Assembly (NCBI GenBank): GCA_019637805.1
Contig: JAHBVB010000002.1
Coordinates: 823,981-887,980, forward strand
DNA length: 64,000 bases
From: Anaerolineales bacterium
Lineage (GTDB): Bacteria; Chloroflexota; Anaerolineae; Anaerolineales; UBA11579
Direction: 5' to 3'
Below are positions 41,791 to 49,346 of this stretch, piece after piece (within the stretch, counting starts at the first letter, position 1; the number at the start of each line of letters is the position of its first letter). The position numbers were made by a program, and so were the translations under genes. The notes beneath the pieces are model-generated. The model did no database searches, was not told where the DNA came from, and was given only the letters and a program-made list of their open reading frames with translations.

Positions 41791-41841
41791 ATGTTTCCGC
41801 GTGAAAAAATCAAAATCCTGATTTTGCGCTTAGGAGAATGA
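41791..41841 (+). CDS. Leaderless 16-codon leader ORF (MFPREKIKILILRLGE)
   Basis: ATG 41791 coincides with the predicted transcription start, 6 nt after the -10. The ORF ends TGA 41839-41841, one base before ATG 41843 of the DUF2089 gene, and its last codons contain TAGGAG, the ribosome-binding site of that gene. The peptide resembles the first half of the helical module repeated in the four downstream proteins (compare ERLKILQMIQDGK). It may couple translation, act as a leader peptide, or be a truncated relic. Whether it is translated is inference. Confidence 0.5.
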   Translation: MFPREKIKILILRLGE

Positions 41842-41842
41842 C

Positions 41843-42229
41843 ATGCACCCCACTCCCCACACTTGTCCGGTTTGCCAGGGCGACTTGCTGGTCACCAGCT
41901 TGGCCTGTCGCGAATGCGATACGCGCATCGAGGGCCGCTTCCAGGGCAGTCCATTCAGCCAACTGAGCGAGGAGCAATTGGCCTTCGTGGAATTGTTTGT
42001 CCGCAACCAGGGCAAGATCACCCGCATGGAGGCCGACCTGGGGCTTTCCTACCCCACCATCCGCAACCGCCTGATGGAGATCATCCGCAGTCTGGGCTAT
42101 GAGCCCAGCGAAGAAGACTTCGCCGGGCTGGGCGACGAAGAGCGCCGCCGCATCCTGGACGACCTGGACCACGGCACGATCAGCTACGAAGAGGCCTTGC
42201 GCCTCATTGAAGAAAAGGAAGGCAGCTAA
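41843..42229 (+). CDS. DUF2089 zinc-ribbon/HTH regulator-like protein
   Basis: 128 aa. An N-terminal zinc ribbon (CPVCQGDLL and CRECDTRIEG), then the DUF2089 helix-turn-helix (FVELFVRNQGKITRMEADLG, LSYPTIRNRLMEII), and a C-terminal module ERRRILDDLDHGTISYEEAL that recurs in the next three proteins. Family members sit at the head of operons with DUF4097 proteins in Firmicutes and Chloroflexota and are thought to be transcriptional regulators. The next gene starts on the base after its stop. It is probably autoregulatory through the AT-rich dyad upstream. Confidence 0.85.
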   Translation: MHPTPHTCPVCQGDLLVTSLACRECDTRIEGRFQGSPFSQLSEEQLAFVELFVRNQGKITRMEADLGLSYPTIRNRLMEIIRSLGYEPSEEDFAGLGDEERRRILDDLDHGTISYEEALRLIEEKEGS

Positions 42230-43474
42230 ATGGCACGCGTACAACTGGCTTCGAGCAGCAACCCTGAAATACAAATCGGTTCAATTGCAGGCAGCCTGCA
42301 CATCAAAGGCCAAGGCGACAGCAGCATACGCATCGAAGGCCAAAGCGAAGATGCCCTGCAATACAGTTTCCAAAACGACAGGCTGACGCTCTCCTGTGAC
42401 AGCGACTGCGTTCTGCGCATACCGGAAGACAGCTCACTGAGCATCGCGCAAGTCGGCCGGGATGCGTACATCAGCAATGTAGAAGGCGACCTGAAGGTGC
42501 ATCAGATTGGCGGCTCGCTGACTCTGCGCATGGTAGGCGATACCGTCGCCGAGCATGTTGCCGGCAGTTTCACTGCCCGCAATGTGGATGGGAATTTGAG
42601 CGTACGAAATATCAGCGGCAGCGCCGCCATCCGCAACGTTGAGGGGAACCTTGAAGCACAGACCATTAGCGGCAGCCTGGGGCTGCGCGATGTGGAAGGC
42701 AACATCCAGGTCAAGACCAGCGGTAACGCTGACCTGCGCCTGAGCACGCTTGAAGATTCCGTTCATGTGGAAGCCGCCGGCAACCTGCATTGTGACTTGC
42801 GCGATTCAATAGACGCCAACATTCATTTGGAGAGCAAGGCCAAAAGCATCCTGGTCACCAGCCCTGATGAGAAGACCCGCATCCAAGCTCGCACGCATGA
42901 ATTCGTCCTGGGAGAGGGCGGCAGCCAGATCGTGCTGAAGGCCGGCGGACACATTGACATCCGCAGCCGCCAGCGGGATGAGGAGCTGCTGGTGGACCTG
43001 GACGTAGTGGATGATCTGGACAATCTGGCCGACGAGATCACCGGCCAGGTGACCCAGCAGTTGGAATCCCAGATGGAAGCGCTGAACCAGCAGCTCAGCT
43101 CGCTCAGTGAGCGATTGGGTCATTCCGGCTCACGGGCTGCGGCACGCGCTCAGGAGCGTGTAGCCCGCACCCAGCGCAAATTGGAAATGAAACTCGCCGG
43201 TCGCCGCCGGGGCCGTACTGTGTCACCACCTACCCCGCCGGCCAGGCCCGCTGAACCCGTGGACACCAAAGAGCGCGCCATGGTGCTGAATATGCTGCAG
43301 GAAAAGAAGATCTCCATCGCCGAGGCGGAGATGCTGCTGCATGCCCTGGAAGGCCGCCCGGCCGTACAGCCCCCTGAACCACCGAAGGCCCCCGAGCCGC
43401 CTACTTCTCCTGAGTCCCCTACACCCCCGGAACCGCCCACACCCCCGAACCTTGCGGAGGATGAAAATGCCTAG
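42230..43474 (+). CDS. DUF4097-like beta-helix protein with C-terminal SHOCT-like module
   Basis: 414 aa. Residues 1-260 show about 20-residue repeats of short beta strands (SFTARNVDGNLSVRNISGSA, IRNVEGNLEAQTISGSLG, LRDVEGNIQVKTSG) typical of DUF4097 beta helices. Residues 260-330 are coiled coil (QLESQMEALNQQLSSLSERL), then a basic stretch (KLAGRRRGR), the module ERAMVLNMLQEKKISIAEAE, and a Pro-rich tail. There is no signal peptide or membrane segment. In LiaX/YvlB the module is N-terminal and the beta helix C-terminal; here the order is reversed. A role in sensing envelope stress is inference. Confidence 0.8.
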   Translation: MARVQLASSSNPEIQIGSIAGSLHIKGQGDSSIRIEGQSEDALQYSFQNDRLTLSCDSDCVLRIPEDSSLSIAQVGRDAYISNVEGDLKVHQIGGSLTLRMVGDTVAEHVAGSFTARNVDGNLSVRNISGSAAIRNVEGNLEAQTISGSLGLRDVEGNIQVKTSGNADLRLSTLEDSVHVEAAGNLHCDLRDSIDANIHLESKAKSILVTSPDEKTRIQARTHEFVLGEGGSQIVLKAGGHIDIRSRQRDEELLVDLDVVDDLDNLADEITGQVTQQLESQMEALNQQLSSLSERLGHSGSRAAARAQERVARTQRKLEMKLAGRRRGRTVSPPTPPARPAEPVDTKERAMVLNMLQEKKISIAEAEMLLHALEGRPAVQPPEPPKAPEPPTSPESPTPPEPPTPPNLAEDENA

Positions 43475-44171
43475 CCCGTCAGAACGCCTGGAAATCCTCA
43501 ACCGCCTGGAGCGCGGCGAACTAAGCATTGAACAGGCCGCGGAATTGTTGACCGGCGCGCAAACCAGCCGTAAGGCTGCTGCCTCGCCAATGGATGTGTT
43601 GGAGCAACTGGAGCGCGGCGAAATCAACCCTGAAGAGGCCGCACAACAACTGGGGGCAGCGGGCGCAAGCCAGGACGCCAAAGAAGAAAGTCACACCAGC
43701 CGGGTCGAAGTCATCGACCCCAAAGTTCGCCGGTCTCGGTGGTGGGCGGTGGCGATTGCGGCGGGCAGCCTGCTGGCCGTGCTGGCCGCCACCTGGATGC
43801 GCAGCGACCTGCAGGATGGCTCGCTGGGCCTAGCCTTCATCTGTGCCTGGGCGCCGCTGCTGATGGGCATTTTGCTGATCGTGCTGGGTTGGGCCAGCCG
43901 GCAAAGTCCCTGGGCTAGTGTGCGTATTCGCTCGCGCAGGGCGGTCGGGCACGCTGAGGGCAACTTCAACCTGGACCTGCCCCTGCCGGTTAAGCTGACC
44001 AGCCAGGTCCTGAGATTTTTTGGCGGTCGCATGAATATCTCCGGAGTGGATTTGGAGGATATTGAAGGGCTGCTGGGTGCCTTCGAACAGGCCAAAGAGA
44101 ACGGCCAACCGATCATCATCCAGGCTCACAGCGACGATGATGATGAAACAGTCGACATCCAGATCAGCTAA
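43467..44171 (+). CDS. Two-TM protein with tandem SHOCT-like modules
   Basis: 234 aa from ATG 43467, with GGAGG 6 nt upstream (ATG 43461 is too close to it). Two copies of the helical module open the protein: SERLEILNRLERGELSIEQA and VLEQLERGEINPEEAAQQLG. Two membrane helices follow (WWAVAIAAGSLLAVLAATW and a longer one around FICAWAPLLMGILLIVLGWA). The C-terminal domain (FNLDLPLPVKLTSQVLRFFG, GVDLEDIEGLLGAFEQA) resembles the body of the next protein. It overlaps the preceding gene by 8 nt. It is probably the membrane component of this set. Confidence 0.78.
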   Translation: MPSPSERLEILNRLERGELSIEQAAELLTGAQTSRKAAASPMDVLEQLERGEINPEEAAQQLGAAGASQDAKEESHTSRVEVIDPKVRRSRWWAVAIAAGSLLAVLAATWMRSDLQDGSLGLAFICAWAPLLMGILLIVLGWASRQSPWASVRIRSRRAVGHAEGNFNLDLPLPVKLTSQVLRFFGGRMNISGVDLEDIEGLLGAFEQAKENGQPIIIQAHSDDDDETVDIQIS

Positions 44172-44195
44172 TCGCGGTCTAATTGGGAGATAGTT

Positions 44196-44564
44196 ATGGC
44201 AACCAGTGAAGAACGACTAAAGATTTTACAAATGATCCAGGACGGCAAGATCAGCCCGGCCGACGGCGCCAAGCTGCTGGAAGCGTTGACGCGCGGTTCC
44301 GGCCGCCCGGCACCCGGCCGCGTAGCTGCAGACGACGGCCGCTATCTGCGCGTGCGGGTGACGGATTTGTTCAGCGGACGAAACAAAGTGACGGTCAATT
44401 TACCGCTCAGTCTGGTGAGCGCCGGCCTGGGCATCGCCTCCAAATATGTTCCGGGGGTGCAAGAAGAAGAGTTGATGGAAGCCATCCGCAGCGGCATGAC
44501 CGGCAAAGTCATCGATGTGCGCGATGAGGAAGACGGCGACCACGTGGAAATCTACATTGAGTAA
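44196..44564 (+). CDS. SHOCT-like module protein, soluble
   Basis: 122 aa. The N-terminal module is EERLKILQMIQDGKISPADG. The rest (VRVTDLFSGRNKVTVNLPLS, LVSAGLGIASKYVPGVQEEE, LMEAIRSGMTGKVIDVRDEE) resembles the C-terminal domain of the preceding two-TM protein, suggesting duplication. GGGAG lies before ATG 44196. There is no membrane segment. It may oligomerise with the membrane protein through the shared domains. Exact function unknown; related domains occur in Firmicutes YvlB-type operons. Confidence 0.78.
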   Translation: MATSEERLKILQMIQDGKISPADGAKLLEALTRGSGRPAPGRVAADDGRYLRVRVTDLFSGRNKVTVNLPLSLVSAGLGIASKYVPGVQEEELMEAIRSGMTGKVIDVRDEEDGDHVEIYIE

Positions 44565-45000
44565 AGCCACACCGGTTCGCGATCCGGACGAGGTCTTCGT
44601 CACACCAGAGCAAATACCCACTGCCTGCCAGGGCGCCTTGCACCCTGCCGCGGTAGAGGGTATTGCTTTATTTGACGCCGGCCAATATTGGGAGGCTCAC
44701 GAAGCGCTGGAAACCGCCTGGCGGGCAGAACCTGGCCCGGCCCGCCACCTTTACCAAGGCATATTGCAGGTCGGCGTCGTCTATTTGCAAATAGAACGGA
44801 ACAATTTCATTGGCATGGCCAAAATGTTTGAACGCTGCAAAAAATGGCTGGCGCCCTGGCCGGCGGTTTGCCGCGGGGTGGATGTCGATCAGCTGCGGGT
44901 CGATGTGGCGGCCGCGGTGGCTGCGGCCGGAGAGCTTGGCCCCGGCAACCTGGCCGGCTTCGACCGCAGCTTGTTCAAGAAGATCCAACGCGTCAGCTAG
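44557..45000 (+). CDS. DUF309 protein
   Basis: 147 aa if it starts at TTG 44557, which overlaps the preceding stop; an ATG at 44515 in the same frame is possible but would add residues inside the previous gene. The DUF309 signature is HPAAVEGIALFDAGQYWEAH followed by EALETAWRAEPGPARHLYQG and LQVGVVYLQIERNN. It is a small helical bundle whose biochemical role is unknown; a conserved His-Glu pair could bind a metal. Its 3' end overlaps the convergent GNAT gene by 8 nt. Start choice is uncertain. Confidence 0.7.
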   Translation: MSKATPVRDPDEVFVTPEQIPTACQGALHPAAVEGIALFDAGQYWEAHEALETAWRAEPGPARHLYQGILQVGVVYLQIERNNFIGMAKMFERCKKWLAPWPAVCRGVDVDQLRVDVAAAVAAAGELGPGNLAGFDRSLFKKIQRVS

Positions 45001-45592
45001 TCGCTGACAGAATTTCCGCCAACTCGCTGCTCTTAGCCAGCTGGTTGAACGGTTTTGGCGCAACCGGTTCCCCAGAGAGCTCTCTCAGGTCCATCTCCCA
45101 CCAGCCCACATCCTGCCAGGCGCCCAGCTTGTAGCCCACGGCCCGATAGGTGGCGAATTGGCGGAAGCCGAAGGTTTCGTGCACGGCTACACTGCCTGGG
45201 TTAGGCAGTGTGACCGCCGCATAGACCTTGTAAAAACCTTGTAGCCTTAGAATGGCAAACAGCGCTTTGTACAGCGCGCCCGCAATGCCTTGACGGCGTG
45301 CATCAGGGTGCACATACACTGAGCATTCCACTGCCCACTGATACGCTGCCCGAGGACGGTAGCGGCTGGCATAGGCATAGCCCAGCACAACGCCTCGGCC
45401 TTGAGCCACCAACCAGGGAAATTCTGGCAGTGTGCGCTCAATGCGACCGGCCATTTCCGTTACAGAGGGCGGCTCAGTTTCGAATGAGACTGCAGAGTGG
45501 CTCACCAGTGGTGCATAAATCGCCAGAATAGCCTCGGCATCCGCCATGGTGGCCAGTCTGATGCGAAAGGACTTAGGCACTTGTCCAGCCAT
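44993..45592 (-). CDS. GNAT acetyltransferase, phosphinothricin acetyltransferase-like (MddA/Pat type)
   Basis: 199 aa. The N-terminal segment RIRLATMADAEAILAIYAPL and the SFETEPPSVTEMAGRIERTL motif belong to the phosphinothricin/methionine-sulfoximine acetyltransferase subgroup. The acetyl-CoA loop is HPDARRQGIAGALYKALF, and the late HETFGFRQFATYRAVGYKLG followed by WQDVGWWEMDL is diagnostic of it. Likely substrates are methionine derivatives or similar amino acids. It overlaps the preceding GNAT gene by 20 nt, implying translational coupling. Resistance to a herbicide cannot be concluded from sequence alone. Confidence 0.86.
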   Translation of the reverse strand: MAGQVPKSFRIRLATMADAEAILAIYAPLVSHSAVSFETEPPSVTEMAGRIERTLPEFPWLVAQGRGVVLGYAYASRYRPRAAYQWAVECSVYVHPDARRQGIAGALYKALFAILRLQGFYKVYAAVTLPNPGSVAVHETFGFRQFATYRAVGYKLGAWQDVGWWEMDLRELSGEPVAPKPFNQLAKSSELAEILSATS

Positions 45593-46091
45593 AGGCCAAC
45601 TCGGTTACAGGCTGACCGCCGATCTGATCCTCTTTGCGCCCGATCAGCTGCCCTCCCATGTGCTCGTAGAAGCCGCAGGTCGGGTTGCCCTCCAATACCC
45701 AGAGCATGAAGCCGGCATAGCTTCGCTCAACCAGTGCGCCGCGCGCGCTTTCAAACATCGCGCGGCCAATGCCCTGCCCTTGCTGCGAAGCAAGCAGATA
45801 GATAGCGTACACTTGCCCGCCATAGGGGCCTAGGTCCTCGAGCGCTGGGCCGCCGCTGACAAAGCCCACCACGCCCTGCGTCGAGTGTTCCACCACGAAG
45901 GCGAATTCGCCCGGTGACTTTTTCTCGAACACGCTGTGCCAATAGTCCAAGCGACGTTGGATATCCAAATTGTCTAAGAAGTCTTCGGGGAGCAAGCCGC
46001 GATAGGTGCTGCGCCAGCTTTCCACATGAACACGAGCCACCGCTGCCGCATCCCCCACTCTGGCGGGGCGGATTGCAACCTGGCCGTCCAC
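45573..46091 (-). CDS. GNAT family N-acetyltransferase
   Basis: 172 aa from GTG 46091, 4 nt after the cyclase stop. Motif A is IYLLASQQGQGIGRAMFESA, with the Q-x-x-G-x-G acetyl-CoA loop; the N-terminal ARVHVESWRSTYRGLLPEDF pattern is frequent in small-molecule and protein GNATs. The C-terminus has FYEHMGGQLIGRKED. The substrate is unknown. It is the third gene of the minus-strand series epimerase-cyclase-GNAT-GNAT. Confidence 0.84.
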   Translation of the reverse strand: MDGQVAIRPARVGDAAAVARVHVESWRSTYRGLLPEDFLDNLDIQRRLDYWHSVFEKKSPGEFAFVVEHSTQGVVGFVSGGPALEDLGPYGGQVYAIYLLASQQGQGIGRAMFESARGALVERSYAGFMLWVLEGNPTCGFYEHMGGQLIGRKEDQIGGQPVTELAYGWTSA

Positions 46092-46095
46092 AAAA

Positions 46096-46731
46096 TCACA
46101 CGCCCATCAAAATCGCACGGGCTGGAGCGCCGTCACTGCCCACCAGTTTCAGCGGCAAACAAACGAAGTTGTACCGGCCCTGGGACACTTGTGACAGATT
46201 CAGCCCTTCCACAATGATCACACCGGCTTTTAGCAAAGCCTGGTGAGTGGGCGCAGGCTGCGGGAACGGGGCCACCGAAAGATAGTCCACGCCCACCAAC
46301 TTCACGCCGCGTTTGACCAAATAATCCGCCGCGGCTTTATCCAGCCCCACATAGTCCTCGGCAAAAGGTTTGTACCCCTTCACCCATTGTTTGGAATTAC
46401 GCGTGCGGATCAGCACGCGGCGGGTACGCGGAGGGATGCCGGCCGTCTCGAGCACCTGCGGTGTCACCACATCAACATCGTCTTTAAGATGGATCACATA
46501 GGCGCGCCCCACCAGGATCTTCAGCGAGAGCGTCTCCGCCGTTTTGCCATCTTTGACAAAATGATAGGGGGCATCTACGTGCGTGCCGGTGTGCACCCCC
46601 ATCGCCACGCGGGATACATTGGCGACCGAACCGTCCTCAATTTTTTCGAAACGCTGCAGCACCAAGCCTTCATGACCTGGCCAGGTGGGCAATTCCGAAG
46701 AAATATCCAAGGTGATGTCGTAAGTTTTCAT
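46096..46731 (-). CDS. Cyclase/kynurenine formamidase-like metal hydrolase
   Basis: 211 aa from ATG 46731. The family metal motif HxGTHxDxPxH is present as HTGTHVDAPYHFVKDGKTAE. N-terminal DITLDISSELPTWPGHEG and the later LVGVDYLSVAPFPQPAPTHQ are typical. Members hydrolyse N-formylkynurenine, isatin or related amides. No tryptophan-catabolic gene is near, so the substrate stays open. The 37-nt gap from the epimerase gene contains TATACT, a possible secondary -10 about 22 nt before the start. Confidence 0.86.
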   Translation of the reverse strand: MKTYDITLDISSELPTWPGHEGLVLQRFEKIEDGSVANVSRVAMGVHTGTHVDAPYHFVKDGKTAETLSLKILVGRAYVIHLKDDVDVVTPQVLETAGIPPRTRRVLIRTRNSKQWVKGYKPFAEDYVGLDKAAADYLVKRGVKLVGVDYLSVAPFPQPAPTHQALLKAGVIIVEGLNLSQVSQGRYNFVCLPLKLVGSDGAPARAILMGV

Positions 46732-46768
46732 ACTCAGCGAGCAACTGCGCGTGAGTATATAAGAGCGG

Positions 46769-47752
46769 TTAGTCTGCCGCCACTTCGGAATCACTCGAGT
46801 TTGGCAACAGCATTCTCAAGCGCAGTGCTTCCATCTCTTTTTTCAATTCCGCCTTCCAATCGACCCCGGCCAAATAGGCATTCTTCTGAGAAAAGCGGGC
46901 GGGCAACAGGTGGAATACACGCGGAATAGTATCGAAAGAGGTGATGCGGTCAGCTGCTAAGTAATCCAGCCAGTAGCTGGACGCCGGCATTTGCGGCCAC
47001 AAAACGTGCGCCAGGCGCAGCAACACGCGCAGATGCGAGGGACGCATGGGGACCAATTGGCGCGGCTGCCCTGTTTTTTGCAAGACGATTTCGGTGATCT
47101 GCCGCAGGGTCAAATGCTCTGGGCCGCCCAACTCATAGGTTTGGCCGGCCGTGCTCTGGTCCTGCAGGCACCAGGAAAGACAGGTGACCAGATCCTCCAC
47201 CCACAACGGCTGCAGCACGGTCTCGCCATCTGCCGGTAACGGAAAGACGCGCGGGAAGAAGGCAATCAGCCGGGCCAGGCCGCTGGTGAAATGGTCGCCT
47301 GGCCCGAACACCAGGCTGCTGCGCAAAATAGTGTAGTCCATGCGGCTTTGGCGAATGAACTCCTCCGCGATCCCCTTGGCTTTCAGCATGGGATAGGCCG
47401 CCGCCCTGTCAGCGTCCAGATGGCTGAGGAAGATAAAGCGCTTAACGCCGGCGTCTTCTGCCGCGTCCAAAAGGCTGCGCGTGCCGTCACTTTCGGTGGT
47501 GCGAAAATCGGCGGCGGGGTCGTTCCACCCCACCGCCGCCAGGTGAAACACTGTATCGACCCCTACCAGAGCTGCCCGCAAGCCGCGTGTGTCTGTAAGG
47601 CTGCTGATGGCCGCCTGCACAGACACGCCACGCGGCAAGCGTGGCGTCTCATTCGATGGCCGCAGCAGTGTGCGAATGCTGGCGCCTTCTTCGGATAACC
47701 TGGCGATCAAGCGCTGCCCGATGAACCCGGCCCCACCGGTGACCAAAATCAT
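46769..47752 (-). CDS. NAD(P)-binding sugar epimerase/NDUFA9-like protein
   Basis: 327 aa. The Rossmann start is MILVTGGAGFIGQRLIARLS. It belongs to the atypical extended SDR group: there is no YxxxK in the usual place, HLAAVGWNDPAADFRTTESD is followed by KRFIFLSHLDADRAAAYPML, and YTILRSSLVFGPGDHFTSGL is typical of NDUFA9/CC3-like members. Such proteins often bind NADPH structurally or act on small carbonyls. It is the first gene of a minus-strand run with the cyclase and two GNATs. Confidence 0.84.
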   Translation of the reverse strand: MILVTGGAGFIGQRLIARLSEEGASIRTLLRPSNETPRLPRGVSVQAAISSLTDTRGLRAALVGVDTVFHLAAVGWNDPAADFRTTESDGTRSLLDAAEDAGVKRFIFLSHLDADRAAAYPMLKAKGIAEEFIRQSRMDYTILRSSLVFGPGDHFTSGLARLIAFFPRVFPLPADGETVLQPLWVEDLVTCLSWCLQDQSTAGQTYELGGPEHLTLRQITEIVLQKTGQPRQLVPMRPSHLRVLLRLAHVLWPQMPASSYWLDYLAADRITSFDTIPRVFHLLPARFSQKNAYLAGVDWKAELKKEMEALRLRMLLPNSSDSEVAAD

Positions 47753-47860
47753 TGAAAGGTTTTACCACATCCATACCGGCATCACCGGTGGCGAGTCAGG
47801 TCAAATCATCAGGATTTGGCACGCCTCTTGCATCTTGCAGGCATGTAAAGGAGTGCGACT

Positions 47861-49336
47861 ATGGAAATCGAAACGCAATATCACACAGAAGACGATGGCT
47901 TTGCCGGGGCGATCAGCCACAGCGCAGACATCATCGAAGATTTCCCGGAAGGCGCCGAGGAAGGCACCCCCTTCCAGGAGGTGTTCGCCAGCACGCCTGC
48001 CGACGAAACCACTGAGGCAGTGCCGGTTGAACCGGCCTTGCACATCTCCAGCGACAAACGCATGGGCATCCACTATTTCCCAGACCACAAGCATTACGGT
48101 CAGGGCGCCCTGCAGAAATGGCTGCCAGCCATTCAATCGCTGGGCGTCAATTGGATCACCCTGCCCGCACCGCTGGATCGTGCCATCCCGGATGAATTCA
48201 TCAGCGGGTTGATCTCCAGCGACATCCAGCCCGTCCTGCAGTTCGACATTCCGCTGACGGAGGAATACTCCGTTGAGGATTTCGCCGCTCTGTTCCGCGC
48301 CTATGCCAGCTGGGGTGTGCGCTACGCGGTGCTGTTCGACCGCCCTAACCTGCGCAGCCAGTGGCCCGGTGTGGCCTGGACGCAGCGCGGCCTGGTGGAC
48401 AATTTTCTGGACAAGTTCATCCCCCTGGCTCAGGCTGCTCGCCAAGCCGGCCTGACCCCCGTCTTCCCCGCACTGGAACCCGGCGGTGATTACTGGGACA
48501 CCGCCTTCCTGCGCTCCGCTCTGGAAGGCCTGCAAGGTCGTGGCGAAAATGAACTGCTGGCCAGCCTGGTGCTGGGCGCCTATGCCTGGACGCGCGACCG
48601 GTCGATGACCTGGGGCGCCGGCGGCCCAGAGAATTGGCCGGCCACCATGCCTTACCACACGCCCGAAGGCAGCGAAGACCATATGGGCTTCCGCATCTTC
48701 GACTGGTACAACGCCATCAGCCGCGCCGTGACCGGCAGCGTGCTGCCCATTATCCTGGTGGCCGCCGGCGTCCAACGCGAAAATAGCCAGGCCCGCGATG
48801 CGCAGCCTGTGCGCCGCGCCATCGCCATGGCCGAATCACTGCAGCGCGCCCCCTCAGACACGCACAACAACCGCGTGCCGGCCAATGTCTTGGCCTGCAA
48901 CTTCTGGTTGCTGTGCGCGGCCGAGGACAGCCCTTCCAGCATTCACAGCTGGTTCCGTTACCAAACCGCCAAGCCCAACCAGCAGGGCGAAGAATGGCTG
49001 GACTGGAACGCTCCCAAAGCCAAGTCGGCTGCGGTTGCCCAGCCTGTCGCTGCCGTACCGCCAGCGACATCCAGCAACCTGTCCGCCGGCAGCAAAGGCA
49101 TCACCAAAGCCCAAACTTTGGCTCACTACATGCTGCTGCCACATGCCGAACACTGGCCCATGGATACGGTACGCAGTTTCCTGGAGTCGCACCAAGCCGC
49201 AGTCGGCACTTCTTTGGAGCAGGCTCTGGCCGCCTCACGCGTCACCTTGGCAGGCGGCCTTGAGGCCTACCCAGACGAAACTTTGCGTACTCTGATCCAG
49301 GCGGGCTGCGCCGTGGACAATTTGCAGGCCGCTTAA
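47861..49336 (+). CDS. Predicted TIM-barrel protein upstream of the FtsZ-like gene
   Basis: 491 aa, family not recognised. Residues 1-60 are acidic and low in complexity. Residues 65-350 read like a (beta/alpha)8 barrel of glycoside-hydrolase type (MGIHYFPDHKHYGQGALQKW, LGVNWITLPAPLDRAIPDEF, QPVLQFDIPLTEEY, GVRYAVLFDRPNLRSQWPG, FPALEPGGDYWDT). A Pro/Ala linker and a C-terminal helical domain (ITKAQTLAHYMLLPHAEHWP) complete it. There is no signal peptide, which is odd for a polysaccharide-active enzyme. AAAGGAG lies before ATG 47861. The FtsZ-like gene starts 10 nt after its stop, so the two are co-translated. Confidence 0.72.
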   Translation: MEIETQYHTEDDGFAGAISHSADIIEDFPEGAEEGTPFQEVFASTPADETTEAVPVEPALHISSDKRMGIHYFPDHKHYGQGALQKWLPAIQSLGVNWITLPAPLDRAIPDEFISGLISSDIQPVLQFDIPLTEEYSVEDFAALFRAYASWGVRYAVLFDRPNLRSQWPGVAWTQRGLVDNFLDKFIPLAQAARQAGLTPVFPALEPGGDYWDTAFLRSALEGLQGRGENELLASLVLGAYAWTRDRSMTWGAGGPENWPATMPYHTPEGSEDHMGFRIFDWYNAISRAVTGSVLPIILVAAGVQRENSQARDAQPVRRAIAMAESLQRAPSDTHNNRVPANVLACNFWLLCAAEDSPSSIHSWFRYQTAKPNQQGEEWLDWNAPKAKSAAVAQPVAAVPPATSSNLSAGSKGITKAQTLAHYMLLPHAEHWPMDTVRSFLESHQAAVGTSLEQALAASRVTLAGGLEAYPDETLRTLIQAGCAVDNLQAA

Positions 49337-49346
49337 GGAGCCCAAG

